Source: Ulvibacter algarum (GTDB lineage: Bacteria > Bacteroidota > Bacteroidia > Flavobacteriales > Flavobacteriaceae). From it: 64,000 nt of DNA. A program made the position numbers and the translations under genes. The DNA is taken from positions 1 to 64,000 of the forward strand of contig CANLBJ010000003.1 in the NCBI GenBank assembly GCA_947488905.1, read 5' to 3'. Under the pieces are notes generated by a model. It was given only the letters and a program-made list of their open reading frames with translations, did no database searches and was not told the DNA's origin. The stretch's first letter is position 1, and every line of letters begins with the position of its first letter. This document shows positions 19,161 through 27,496 of this stretch, piece by piece.

Positions 19161-19236
19161 TATACTATTATTAATTAAGCATACTAATTAAAATCTTGTA
19201 TTTAAAGTTATTCCTATATTTAATAAAAAATGCTAC

Positions 19237-19788
19237 TTGACAGATAAAGAACTCATACAAAGATGTATTAAAAATGATCGTATCGCTCAAGGGGAACTCT
19301 TTAAGCGCTATAAAGACACCTTGTATTTTGTCTCTTTAAAATACTGCAGGAACACTGCAGAAGCAGAAGACAATTTGCACGATGCCTTTATGGCGATTTT
19401 TGACAGTATACATAATTATAAAGGACAGGGTAGTTTTGAAGGATGGATGAAACGCATTACCATCTTTAAGGCCATTGACAGGTATAAAAATAATAAATAC
19501 ATTCCGGTAGCTGTTTTTGAAGAAACATTAACAGAAGATGATATTGAGCTTGCAGTATCAAAAGTAAGCTTAGATCAATTATTAAAGTCTATACAAGAGT
19601 TGCCAGACCAGTACAGATTGGTTTTTAATTTATTTCAACTAGACGGTCATTCACATAAAGAAGTGAGTGAGATCTTAAATATTACAGAAGGCACTTCAAA
19701 GTCTAATTATCATCGCGCAAAACAAATTTTACAAAAAGAAATCACTTCGCTCATTGCGTCGTCAAAAACACAAAAACATGGAGCATAA
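19237..19788 (+). CDS. ECF-type RNA polymerase sigma factor
   Basis: The 183-residue protein has sigma region 2 (about 10-85: AQGELFKRYKDTLYFVSLKY, AEDNLHDAFMAIF, FEGWMKRI) and region 4 (about 115-170: LPDQYRLVFNLFQLDGHSHKEVSEIL, a helix-turn-helix). The start is TTG at 19237; the ATG at 19230 is out of frame and stops after five codons. The next gene overlaps its end by 11 bases and encodes a membrane protein that is probably its anti-sigma partner. Confidence 0.93.
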   Translation: MTDKELIQRCIKNDRIAQGELFKRYKDTLYFVSLKYCRNTAEAEDNLHDAFMAIFDSIHNYKGQGSFEGWMKRITIFKAIDRYKNNKYIPVAVFEETLTEDDIELAVSKVSLDQLLKSIQELPDQYRLVFNLFQLDGHSHKEVSEILNITEGTSKSNYHRAKQILQKEITSLIASSKTQKHGA

Positions 19789-20428
19789 AAATGATATAGG
19801 TGATCTTTTAAAAGATAGATTTGAGCACGAAAACAAGGTGCCAGACCAGCAAGTTTGGGATCGTATAAACACGTCTCTAGATGAGCGTGACAAAAACAAA
19901 GCACGGTTAGTTTGGTACAAATATGTAGGTGTAGCGCTCTTATTGGCAACCATTATTGGAGCGGTCGTGCTGACTTCTCATACTAGTGAAATTAAAAAAG
20001 CAGAAGAAAACAACACTACTAGTGTTGATAAAATTACTAATAATATATCTACAGAACCAAAAAAAGAAAAGGATACTAAAGATTTACTAGAAACAACTAC
20101 AAATTCTAAAGACGAAACTTTTTTTGAAATTAAAAACGGCATCGAGACTTCAGTTACAGAAAAAGATAGTACGTACGATTTAGAAAAATCTGTAATAAAA
20201 GTAAAAACTAAAAGTAAGAGTAGCACAAATACTAACAAAGCTGACAGTCAAACAGACACCTACAAAGTAACGACGACTTACAGCTATTCTATGAGTGTCC
20301 TAGACACCACATTTACATCTCAAAACAAAAATGAATTAGATCGTATGGTGGCTAATGCAAAAAGAAAATTGTTTGTTAGCGATTCTTTAAATAGTTTGAA
20401 AAAGAATGACACGATTATAAAAGAGTAG
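19778..20428 (+). CDS. putative membrane anti-sigma-like protein
   Basis: The 216-residue protein has a cytoplasmic N-terminus (about 1-45) with a WDRI motif, one transmembrane helix (VGVALLLATIIGAVVL) and a long Lys/Thr/Ser-rich periplasmic tail. This layout, and translation overlapping the ECF sigma gene, fits an anti-sigma regulator, although no zinc anti-sigma (HxxxCxxC) motif is present. I chose ATG 19778 (MEHKNDIGDLL) over an in-frame TTG at 19754. A hairpin at 20443-20470 ends the operon. Confidence 0.7.
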   Translation: MEHKNDIGDLLKDRFEHENKVPDQQVWDRINTSLDERDKNKARLVWYKYVGVALLLATIIGAVVLTSHTSEIKKAEENNTTSVDKITNNISTEPKKEKDTKDLLETTTNSKDETFFEIKNGIETSVTEKDSTYDLEKSVIKVKTKSKSSTNTNKADSQTDTYKVTTTYSYSMSVLDTTFTSQNKNELDRMVANAKRKLFVSDSLNSLKKNDTIIKE

Positions 20429-20442
20429 TCAATTAGTAGAAG

Positions 20443-20472
20443 TGCCTTTCATTTTTGAGAGGCTCTTTTTTT
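20443..20472 (+). terminator. terminator after the sigma/anti-sigma pair
   Basis: GCCTTTC and GAGAGGC form a stem with one G-T pair around an AT loop, followed by eight T. TTCGGAAA follows at 20475-20482. Confidence 0.65.
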
Positions 20473-20482
20473 ACTTCGGAAA

Positions 20483-20712
20483 ATTTAAAAATTTTAAAAG
20501 GTGGATATTCTATAAACAATAATACCATATTTAATGACACACACTATTTCTAAAACAACTCTAGGTGATCGACAACTTATTACGTAAGTGTACTCCTAAC
20601 AAATGCTTACTTAAATAAAATTGGGTATTTCTTTTATGTTATGACATTTCAGAATAAAAATGACAAGCTCATTTGTCAAACTGTATAAGATTGCTCATAT
20701 TAAAAAATAAAG
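20483..20712. other. intergenic stretch without recognised content
   Basis: This is AT-rich sequence between the sigma operon and the converging sensor operon. It contains a small hairpin, TGACAA-N6-TTGTCA, near 20660-20677 without a T-run, and a 17-codon ORF at 20535 with no sign of being real. Nothing else is supported. Confidence 0.4.
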
Positions 20713-20734
20713 CAAAAAAAACAAGATGGCTTGT
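20713..20734 (-). terminator. terminator of the response-regulator operon
   Basis: On the minus strand ACAAG-CCAT-CTTGT is followed by eight T, 20 bases after the stop codon of the regulator gene. Confidence 0.65.
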
Positions 20735-20754
20735 ACTACTCTTTATTTTAAAAG

Positions 20755-21168
20755 TTAATTTGGGCTGGTCTGAAAAGACTCTACTATAGAGACCAACTCT
20801 CCTGGTTTTATAGGCTTTATAATATAATCTGAAATTTCAGACATTTTTTTTGCTCTCTCTACATCATTAGGATCAACAGACGAAGAGACCATGTATATTA
20901 TTATTTTTTTTTCAATCTTTGGTTTTATTTTCACATACTCCTCCATAAACTGAAAGCCATCCATTATTGGCATATTAATATCTAACAAAATAATATCTGG
21001 CAAATTTTCAATTTCATCAAGGTTATTTGTTAAAAAATCTAAACCCTCTTCACCATCAGAAAAAACCATAACATTTTTAGCAAGGTCAAATGCCTTTATC
21101 GTTTTTGTTATGGTGTATTGATAAATTAAATCATCATCAATGACACAGATATTATAAAAGTTTTTCAT
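20755..21168 (-). CDS. single-domain CheY-like response regulator
   Basis: The 137-residue receiver domain has no output domain. The acidic pocket is IDDD (residues 10-13). The phosphoacceptor Asp lies in IILLDINMPIMDG (about residue 64). The conserved Ser/Thr lies in YMVSSS and the Lys in IIKPI. Its ATG overlaps the stop of the upstream kinase gene by four bases (ATGA), so they are coupled and it is the obvious phosphorylation target. Lacking a DNA-binding domain, it must act through protein contacts or a phosphorelay. Confidence 0.93.
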   Translation of the reverse strand: MKNFYNICVIDDDLIYQYTITKTIKAFDLAKNVMVFSDGEEGLDFLTNNLDEIENLPDIILLDINMPIMDGFQFMEEYVKIKPKIEKKIIIYMVSSSVDPNDVERAKKMSEISDYIIKPIKPGELVSIVESFQTSPN

Positions 21169-24100
21169 CTGTCTAAAATATTAAAAATAATTGTAAAAAC
21201 AGTCCCTTTATCAACTTCACTTTCTGCATAAATAATCCCTCCCATAGTTTCTACTTGTATCTTTGTTAAATAAAGCCCCACACCTTTAGCGTCTGCATGC
21301 CTATGAAACGTTTTATACAAGCCAAATAACTTGTGGCCATGTCTTGCTAAATCTATACCCAAGCCATTATCCTCTATTGTCATTTTTATTTTACCATTTA
21401 CCAACTCTGTGTAAACGTTAATTTCTGGCGCTCTCTTAGGACTTCTGTATCTTAAGGCATTGGTCAATAGATTTATAAAAATACTCTCTAAATATGCTTT
21501 ATGATACTCTATAGTAGGGGTTTTACTAAAATCACTAATTATTGTTGCATTCGTTTCAGAGATTTTTTCAGAAATCATTTCTTCTGTTTTTTTCCAAACA
21601 TTTTTAAAACTTAATATTTCTAATTCTTTAACGCCTCCACTTCTTGTTTTTAAAGCAGATATTAGTGTGTTTAATGTTGACGTAAGGTGACCTATTGTTG
21701 TCTCAAACTTCTCAAAAAGCTCTTCTCTTTCTTCATCATTATCAGACTCGTTATATAAATATAATAGCGAATTTAAGTTACTCACTGGTGATCTTAAATT
21801 ATGAGAAGAGATATGTGCAAAATCTTCAAGCTGCTTATTTTGCTCAGAAAGATGCTCTGTTAAAACTTCTAATTTTTCTTTTGCTTCAAGAATTCTTCGT
21901 GCTGCTAATTTTTGTACCGTAACATCTCTTATTGCTGCAGACACCAGTAAACCTTCTTCTGTTTGAAGCGGACTCAAACTTATCTGTATAGGGATTTCTT
22001 TTCCTTCTTTATTTATACCAAATATTTCTTTTTCACCTACTAGCCCCATTTGCATAACCTTAGGGTTAGAAAAAAAGTTGTTACGATTTTCCTTATGAGT
22101 CATTCTAGAATTAAATCTTTCTGGAATTAAAATTTCAACAGACTTATTAAAAAGTTCGTTTAATGAATAACCAAAAAGATTTTCGGCTTGTTTATTAATG
22201 AGTTGTATCTTACCTTTTTCATTTACTATAACCATAGCATCTGGCGCAGATTCTAACAGACCTCTAAATTTATTTTCGGCCATCTTCTGTTCTGTCACAT
22301 CTTGACAAGCCCCAATCATTTCAACAGGTACACCTACATCATTATAAATAATGTCTGCCATAATATGTATGATTTTTACGGTACCATCTTTTAAAACCAC
22401 TCGATGAATTATGTCTTCAAATTTATCATCTGCAAACGCCTTTTCTAAATTAAGTTTTACGCCCTCTTTATCATCTGGATGAATCAAATTAAAATAGACA
22501 TCAAAGTTCATAGGTGACTCTTTATCAAGCCCAAACAACTTGTACATATTTGATGACCATAATATGTCATCGGTTATAAGGTCCCATTGCCAATTACCCA
22601 TCATTGTAATTTCTTCAGCAAATGTCAATAGTTGATTTTTCCGAAGCAATTCTTCCTCCCCTATTTTTTGCAAAGTAATATCTTGACACGTACCTATTAC
22701 TTCTGTAACTTCTCCTTTATCATTAGTAAAAACTTGACCTAGTATTTGCAAAGTCTTCATAGAGCCGTTAGGCAACTCTATACGGTGCACTAGACTAGTA
22801 AGCTTTTTATTTTTTATGGTTTCTTTTATATGCTTAAAAACCTTCTCTTTATCATCTTTGAACACTAAATCTAAGTAAGTGCGCTGTGACATTATTGTAG
22901 ATTTTTTTAAATCAAATATTTCATAAAGGTTTTTAGACCATTTTACCTTATTATTTACAACGTCTACTTGCCAGTTACCCATTAACGTTATCTCTTCTGC
23001 AAAGGATAACATATGATTTTTACGAATCAAGTCATTTTCTGCCTTTTTCTGTTCTGTAACATCTTGACAAGTACCTATTATCTCTGTAACAGTACCCATA
23101 TTATCTGTTAAAACTTGACCTAAAAGTTGTACATTTTTAACCTTACCACTGTCTAACTGTATTCTGTGTAATAGGTGTGAGAATGTTTTATTCTTAACAC
23201 TATCTTGCATATGTTTTGCAACCCTCTCTCTATCTTCTGGGTGGGTATACTCAAGGTAAGTATCTAATGTTGTTATGGTGTTTTCGTCAAGTTCAAAAAT
23301 AGCGTAAAGATTGGCTGACCATTTTGTGATATTATTTATTATATCTGCTTGCCAGTTACCCATTAACGTTATCTCTTCTGCAAAGGATAAAATTTGATTT
23401 TTTCTTAAAAGTTCATCTGTCGCTCTTTTTCTTTCTGAAATATTATTTGCAACCGCTAAAAACCCAATTTTTTCTCCTTCTTTATTTTTGATTGCAGTTA
23501 ATGTTAATTCTACAGGAAATGGTATTCCATCTTTTCTGATAAAAGTCCATTCTCTTGTATCATAATCATCATTATTAGATAGCTCTGTAAAAGGATTAAA
23601 ATCTGGGAAATTTTCTTTGTTATATTTTTTAGCTACATCCTTTTTAAATGCTAACATCTCATCTTTTATATGGTAGACATTTGGTTTTTGCAAGTCTATC
23701 ATTTCTGAGGCAGAGTAGCCTAGCAGTAGTTCTGCACCACGATTAAAATGATTAATAATACCGTTATTATTAACAGATATAATAGCAATTCGCCCAGAGT
23801 TAAACAAAGCTTTTAATTGCGTGTTTGCATCAAATAAATCTCTCTCTGCAGCTTTTATTACTGTAATATCCTGGCAAGAGCCTATTAACTCAAGAACATC
23901 TCCTTCAAGATTAGTAGTTGCCACCGCTAAAAGCTGTATTGTTTTTATAATACCACTTTTTAAAACAATGCGATGTACAACACTATTAAATTGCTTACCG
24001 TTTATTGATTCTTTAACTGTTTCATTCACAAAACTCTTGTCATCAGGATGAACAAACTCAAAATATTTCTCAAATGTCATTATAAAGCCTTCTTCAACTT

Positions 24101-26861
24101 CAAATATCTTACATAGACTTGGAGACCAATGCAATATATTTGCTTTAAGATCCCATTGCCAATTACCCATTTTGGTGATTTTCTCGGCAAAAGTTAATAA
24201 TTGGTTTCTACGCAACAACTCCTTTTCTACTGTTTTCTGAATTGTAACATCTCTAATTGCTGTTGACACTAGTACACCATCATCTCCCTCAAATGGGCTT
24301 AAACTTAACTGAACTTGAATTTCCTTACCTTCTTTAGTAACAATAAAAGAATCTTTATGAACACCTATAGATGCAATTGTAGGGTTTCCAAAGTAATTAC
24401 TTTGATATTTATGAAAGTAGGCAGCTATCCTTTCTGGAAATAACACCGCAGCAGAACCACCTATTAACTCAGATGCTGTATACCCAAACAAATTTTCTGC
24501 TTGCTTATTTGCTATCTGTACTAACCCATCTTCATCTACTATAATCATAGCATCTGGAGCAGACTCTAATAAGCCTCTAAATTTATTCTCGGCAATAAGT
24601 TGCTCCGTAATATCTCTACAAGTACCTATCAACTCGACAACTTCTCCTTCTTCATTTTTAACGCTTTGTCCTAATAGTTTTATGATTTTTATTTTTCCTT
24701 TAACATTAACCCTATATGAAATACTCTCAAAATCACCGCCATTAACAGCAGACATAACATTTTTTCCTACTAACTCTTTATCATCATCGTGTACGTACTC
24801 AAAGTAAGTTTCATAAGTAATATCATTTAACGTTTTATCACGTTCAAAAATATTATACAAAGCATCAGACCACTCCACCTTATTTTCTTTTACACCCCAT
24901 TTCCAGTGACCTGTTGTTGTGATTTCTTCGGCTAAATTTAATAACTGATTTTTTTGTAATAACAAATCTTCTGTAATTCGCTTTTCAGAAAGATCAACAG
25001 CAACGCCTAAAAAACCATGGTTTTCACCTTCTTCATTTTTAAAAGATGAAATTGTTAAAAGCACAGGTAGTTTAGACCCATCTTTTCTTATAAAAGTCCA
25101 CTCTCGAGTATCATTTAAATTTTTATCTAAGGATTCTGAAAAAAGATTAAAATTCTTTAAATCACCCTTAAAACCGTAACTAGTAGCAGTATCTGTAATA
25201 AAATTTTCAAATTCTTCTTTAGGGTGAAATGATATAGGAGTTTTTAAACCAACAACTTCTTCTGCTTTGTAACCAAGCATTCTTTCTGCACCTTTGTTAA
25301 AATGATTTATTAATCCATAATTATCAAGTGATAAAATTGCTAATGGTCCAGAATTAAGCAAGCCTTGCAATTCTGAGTTAGCCTTACTTAATGCCAATTT
25401 TGCTAGTTTAACTTTATTTATATCTTGATGAACACCGTAAACACGCACACATTGTCCATCTGTAATTTCTGCTTGCCCCATAATACGTGTCCAAACAACA
25501 TTATTATTTGCAGTAATCAACTGAACTTCAACATCAAAAGAACCACCAGTCTCTATTGCTTTATCAAACTCTTGATTTAATAATGTTAAACAGGGCCCCT
25601 CTTTTACAAAAGATAATGCCGTTTTTAAATTAGGCTTAAAATTTTCGGGCACTTCATGAATTTCACAAATTATTTTACTCCAGAAGAACTCGTCTTCAAT
25701 CATATTATACTCCCAAGCCCCAATTCTTGCTATCTCATTAGTTTTATTTAATATTTTTTGTATACGTAAATTCTCTTCCTCTTTTTCTTTTACTAATGTT
25801 ATATCACCTGTATACATTAAAATACCGCCAACAACCCCCTTAGAAACATACCAAGGCCTTACCTCCCAGAATATCCACTGTACAGATCCATCTAATCTAA
25901 CAAAAGGCTCTTCTTCACGAATATCAACTTCACCTTTAAGACACCTTTGATGCATTGCCTTCCAGTCATCACCTATTTCTGGAAAGAGTTCATAATGAGA
26001 ACGGCCTATAAATTCTTGACCCTCCATTTTATAATCTGTAATCCAGCGTTTTGAAACTGCTATGTAACACATATTAGTGTCTACCATCGCAATTGCAGTA
26101 GGCGCTTGCTCTATAAAAATCTTATTATACTCATCTTTAGCACCTAAATCTATTTTAAGCTTTTCTTGCTCTAACAAGCTCATTTCTAGCTTGTTTTCTG
26201 TCATCAATAAAACTTTATTGGTCTTTAAAAGCTCTCTATTTTTTTTAAAAAAGCGTTTTAAATCTGCAAGAAAACCAAGAAAAAACAAACCAAGGATTAT
26301 TAAAAATATCACAACAGCAAGAAGGTATACAATACGTTTTAAAGCATTGAGATTATCATTGGCTCGGATTAAATATTGTTTTGATAATGAATTTAATAAA
26401 TTATTATAAGGTTTTTCTAAAGTATTTGCATCTTGTATTGCTCTTTCTAAAATTTCAGGATCGTCATTTAACAGAACTTGTTCTCCAATTGTTCTGATTT
26501 TTTTTACATAAGGATTAGTAGCATTAAACAATGAATCTATTGTTTCACTAGAAGTAAAGTTTTTATTAAAATAACGATGTTCTTTTTGCGAATTTTCAAA
26601 AGTTAACAGCAACTCATTTAAATCTTCTAATAGATTAATGTTTTCTGACTCAGCTTTAACATCATTAGTTAAAGAGATTGTATGAATAATCTCATGGCTT
26701 AATAAACTTTGACTTCTTGTAATCTCAATTAAAGTCGCGTTAGATTTTTGCAACTCAATTTTTTGCTGCAAAAAAATCATTGCAGTTATTATAACAAGAG
26801 TTTTTGCAATTATTAAAAAAAAGTATCTGTATTTTACTGATTTGGTAATGTTCTTAACCAC
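21165..26861 (-). CDS. membrane sensor histidine kinase with eleven PAS domains
   Basis: The 1898-residue protein has one helix near residues 13-32, a sensor loop of about 145 residues in a four-helix-like pattern, and a second helix near 178-198. By my reading eleven consecutive PAS/PAC units follow, from about 240 to 1640. Many carry the closing TCQDITEQK or AIRDVTVQK and the opening GNWQWDL. The kinase core has the H-box HISSHNLRSP (His about 1687), an N-box FINLLTNALRY and G-boxes DNGLGIDL and KGVGLYLTK. Several PAS units are near-copies, down to a 43-base identical stretch (22967-23009 and 23348-23390). The response regulator is coupled downstream. Confidence 0.92.
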   Translation of the reverse strand: MVKNITKSVKYRYFFLIIAKTLVIITAMIFLQQKIELQKSNATLIEITRSQSLLSHEIIHTISLTNDVKAESENINLLEDLNELLLTFENSQKEHRYFNKNFTSSETIDSLFNATNPYVKKIRTIGEQVLLNDDPEILERAIQDANTLEKPYNNLLNSLSKQYLIRANDNLNALKRIVYLLAVVIFLIILGLFFLGFLADLKRFFKKNRELLKTNKVLLMTENKLEMSLLEQEKLKIDLGAKDEYNKIFIEQAPTAIAMVDTNMCYIAVSKRWITDYKMEGQEFIGRSHYELFPEIGDDWKAMHQRCLKGEVDIREEEPFVRLDGSVQWIFWEVRPWYVSKGVVGGILMYTGDITLVKEKEEENLRIQKILNKTNEIARIGAWEYNMIEDEFFWSKIICEIHEVPENFKPNLKTALSFVKEGPCLTLLNQEFDKAIETGGSFDVEVQLITANNNVVWTRIMGQAEITDGQCVRVYGVHQDINKVKLAKLALSKANSELQGLLNSGPLAILSLDNYGLINHFNKGAERMLGYKAEEVVGLKTPISFHPKEEFENFITDTATSYGFKGDLKNFNLFSESLDKNLNDTREWTFIRKDGSKLPVLLTISSFKNEEGENHGFLGVAVDLSEKRITEDLLLQKNQLLNLAEEITTTGHWKWGVKENKVEWSDALYNIFERDKTLNDITYETYFEYVHDDDKELVGKNVMSAVNGGDFESISYRVNVKGKIKIIKLLGQSVKNEEGEVVELIGTCRDITEQLIAENKFRGLLESAPDAMIIVDEDGLVQIANKQAENLFGYTASELIGGSAAVLFPERIAAYFHKYQSNYFGNPTIASIGVHKDSFIVTKEGKEIQVQLSLSPFEGDDGVLVSTAIRDVTIQKTVEKELLRRNQLLTFAEKITKMGNWQWDLKANILHWSPSLCKIFEVEEGFIMTFEKYFEFVHPDDKSFVNETVKESINGKQFNSVVHRIVLKSGIIKTIQLLAVATTNLEGDVLELIGSCQDITVIKAAERDLFDANTQLKALFNSGRIAIISVNNNGIINHFNRGAELLLGYSASEMIDLQKPNVYHIKDEMLAFKKDVAKKYNKENFPDFNPFTELSNNDDYDTREWTFIRKDGIPFPVELTLTAIKNKEGEKIGFLAVANNISERKRATDELLRKNQILSFAEEITLMGNWQADIINNITKWSANLYAIFELDENTITTLDTYLEYTHPEDRERVAKHMQDSVKNKTFSHLLHRIQLDSGKVKNVQLLGQVLTDNMGTVTEIIGTCQDVTEQKKAENDLIRKNHMLSFAEEITLMGNWQVDVVNNKVKWSKNLYEIFDLKKSTIMSQRTYLDLVFKDDKEKVFKHIKETIKNKKLTSLVHRIELPNGSMKTLQILGQVFTNDKGEVTEVIGTCQDITLQKIGEEELLRKNQLLTFAEEITMMGNWQWDLITDDILWSSNMYKLFGLDKESPMNFDVYFNLIHPDDKEGVKLNLEKAFADDKFEDIIHRVVLKDGTVKIIHIMADIIYNDVGVPVEMIGACQDVTEQKMAENKFRGLLESAPDAMVIVNEKGKIQLINKQAENLFGYSLNELFNKSVEILIPERFNSRMTHKENRNNFFSNPKVMQMGLVGEKEIFGINKEGKEIPIQISLSPLQTEEGLLVSAAIRDVTVQKLAARRILEAKEKLEVLTEHLSEQNKQLEDFAHISSHNLRSPVSNLNSLLYLYNESDNDEEREELFEKFETTIGHLTSTLNTLISALKTRSGGVKELEILSFKNVWKKTEEMISEKISETNATIISDFSKTPTIEYHKAYLESIFINLLTNALRYRSPKRAPEINVYTELVNGKIKMTIEDNGLGIDLARHGHKLFGLYKTFHRHADAKGVGLYLTKIQVETMGGIIYAESEVDKGTVFTIIFNILDR
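22967..23009. repeat. copy 1 of a 43-bp internal repeat in the kinase gene
   Basis: Identical to 23348-23390 over 43 bases. It lies in the GNWQVD region of a PAS unit and marks a recent unit duplication or gene conversion. Confidence 0.9.
23348..23390. repeat. copy 2 of a 43-bp internal repeat in the kinase gene
   Basis: Same sequence as 22967-23009, 381 bases (127 codons) away, which is one PAS unit length. Confidence 0.9.
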
Positions 26862-27386
26862 ACAATATATATATTAATTAACAATTATAGTAAGAGATTT
26901 CTTTCAATAAAATAGTTTTCCTAGATATGAAAGAACTGATCTTCAAAAAAGTTTTCAAATCTAATAAGCTAAAAAAAATCATAATAAAGCACTAAAGTCA
27001 GTCAAGATACGATTTTTATCGTTGTCTTACACCTTTTGCTTTTGTTTAGATATCAAACTAATTTTTTATTATATAATATCACAAGTAGTTTATAAGTAGG
27101 TTAGAAGATTATCACACAGACCAACTGTAATACAAATTGCATGAACCCCCATAAACACTAACATACTAGCACAAATAAATTCAAAGTTTTTTTACTTCGG
27201 AAACTTTAGAACTAAAAGCCTATTTAAAAACACCACAATCAACTCTTTATCAAATAGATAAAAAAACAACAAGTAATGAACCAAAAAGAATAAATTAATA
27301 TCAAAAAAAATAATAGAAAAACAGATCAACTAACAGACGATATCAAAATTATCATCTACAAGTAGATATGCTTCTATTAACAAAAG
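26862..27386. other. long AT-rich intergenic region
   Basis: This 525-base stretch lies between divergent genes. CAAATCTA at 26956-26963 is TAGATTTG on the minus strand and may be the -7 element for the kinase gene, leaving a leader of about 90 bases. A T-run followed by TTCGGAAA stands at 27188-27203, like the motif that trails terminators elsewhere, but without a convincing hairpin here. No ORF longer than a few codons has a believable start. Confidence 0.4.
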
Positions 27387-27394
27387 TATCTTTG
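27387..27394 (+). promoter_or_regulatory. -7 element for the FUSC-type gene
   Basis: TATCTTTG matches TAnnTTTG. A transcript from here would start near 27400, about 100 bases before the TTG at 27497. That supports a translation start between these two points. Confidence 0.45.
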
Positions 27395-27496
27395 TAAAAT
27401 AACCACTTTACAAAACTTAATATTTCAGCAAGCGCAACATACTATCTTTCTACTATTACCAAGTTTTTAAAAAGCACTAGCTTTTCAAATGCAATA

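Noticed and set aside
20535-20588. 17-codon ORF between sigma and sensor operons
   Set aside because: Too short, no start signal and no sign of conservation.
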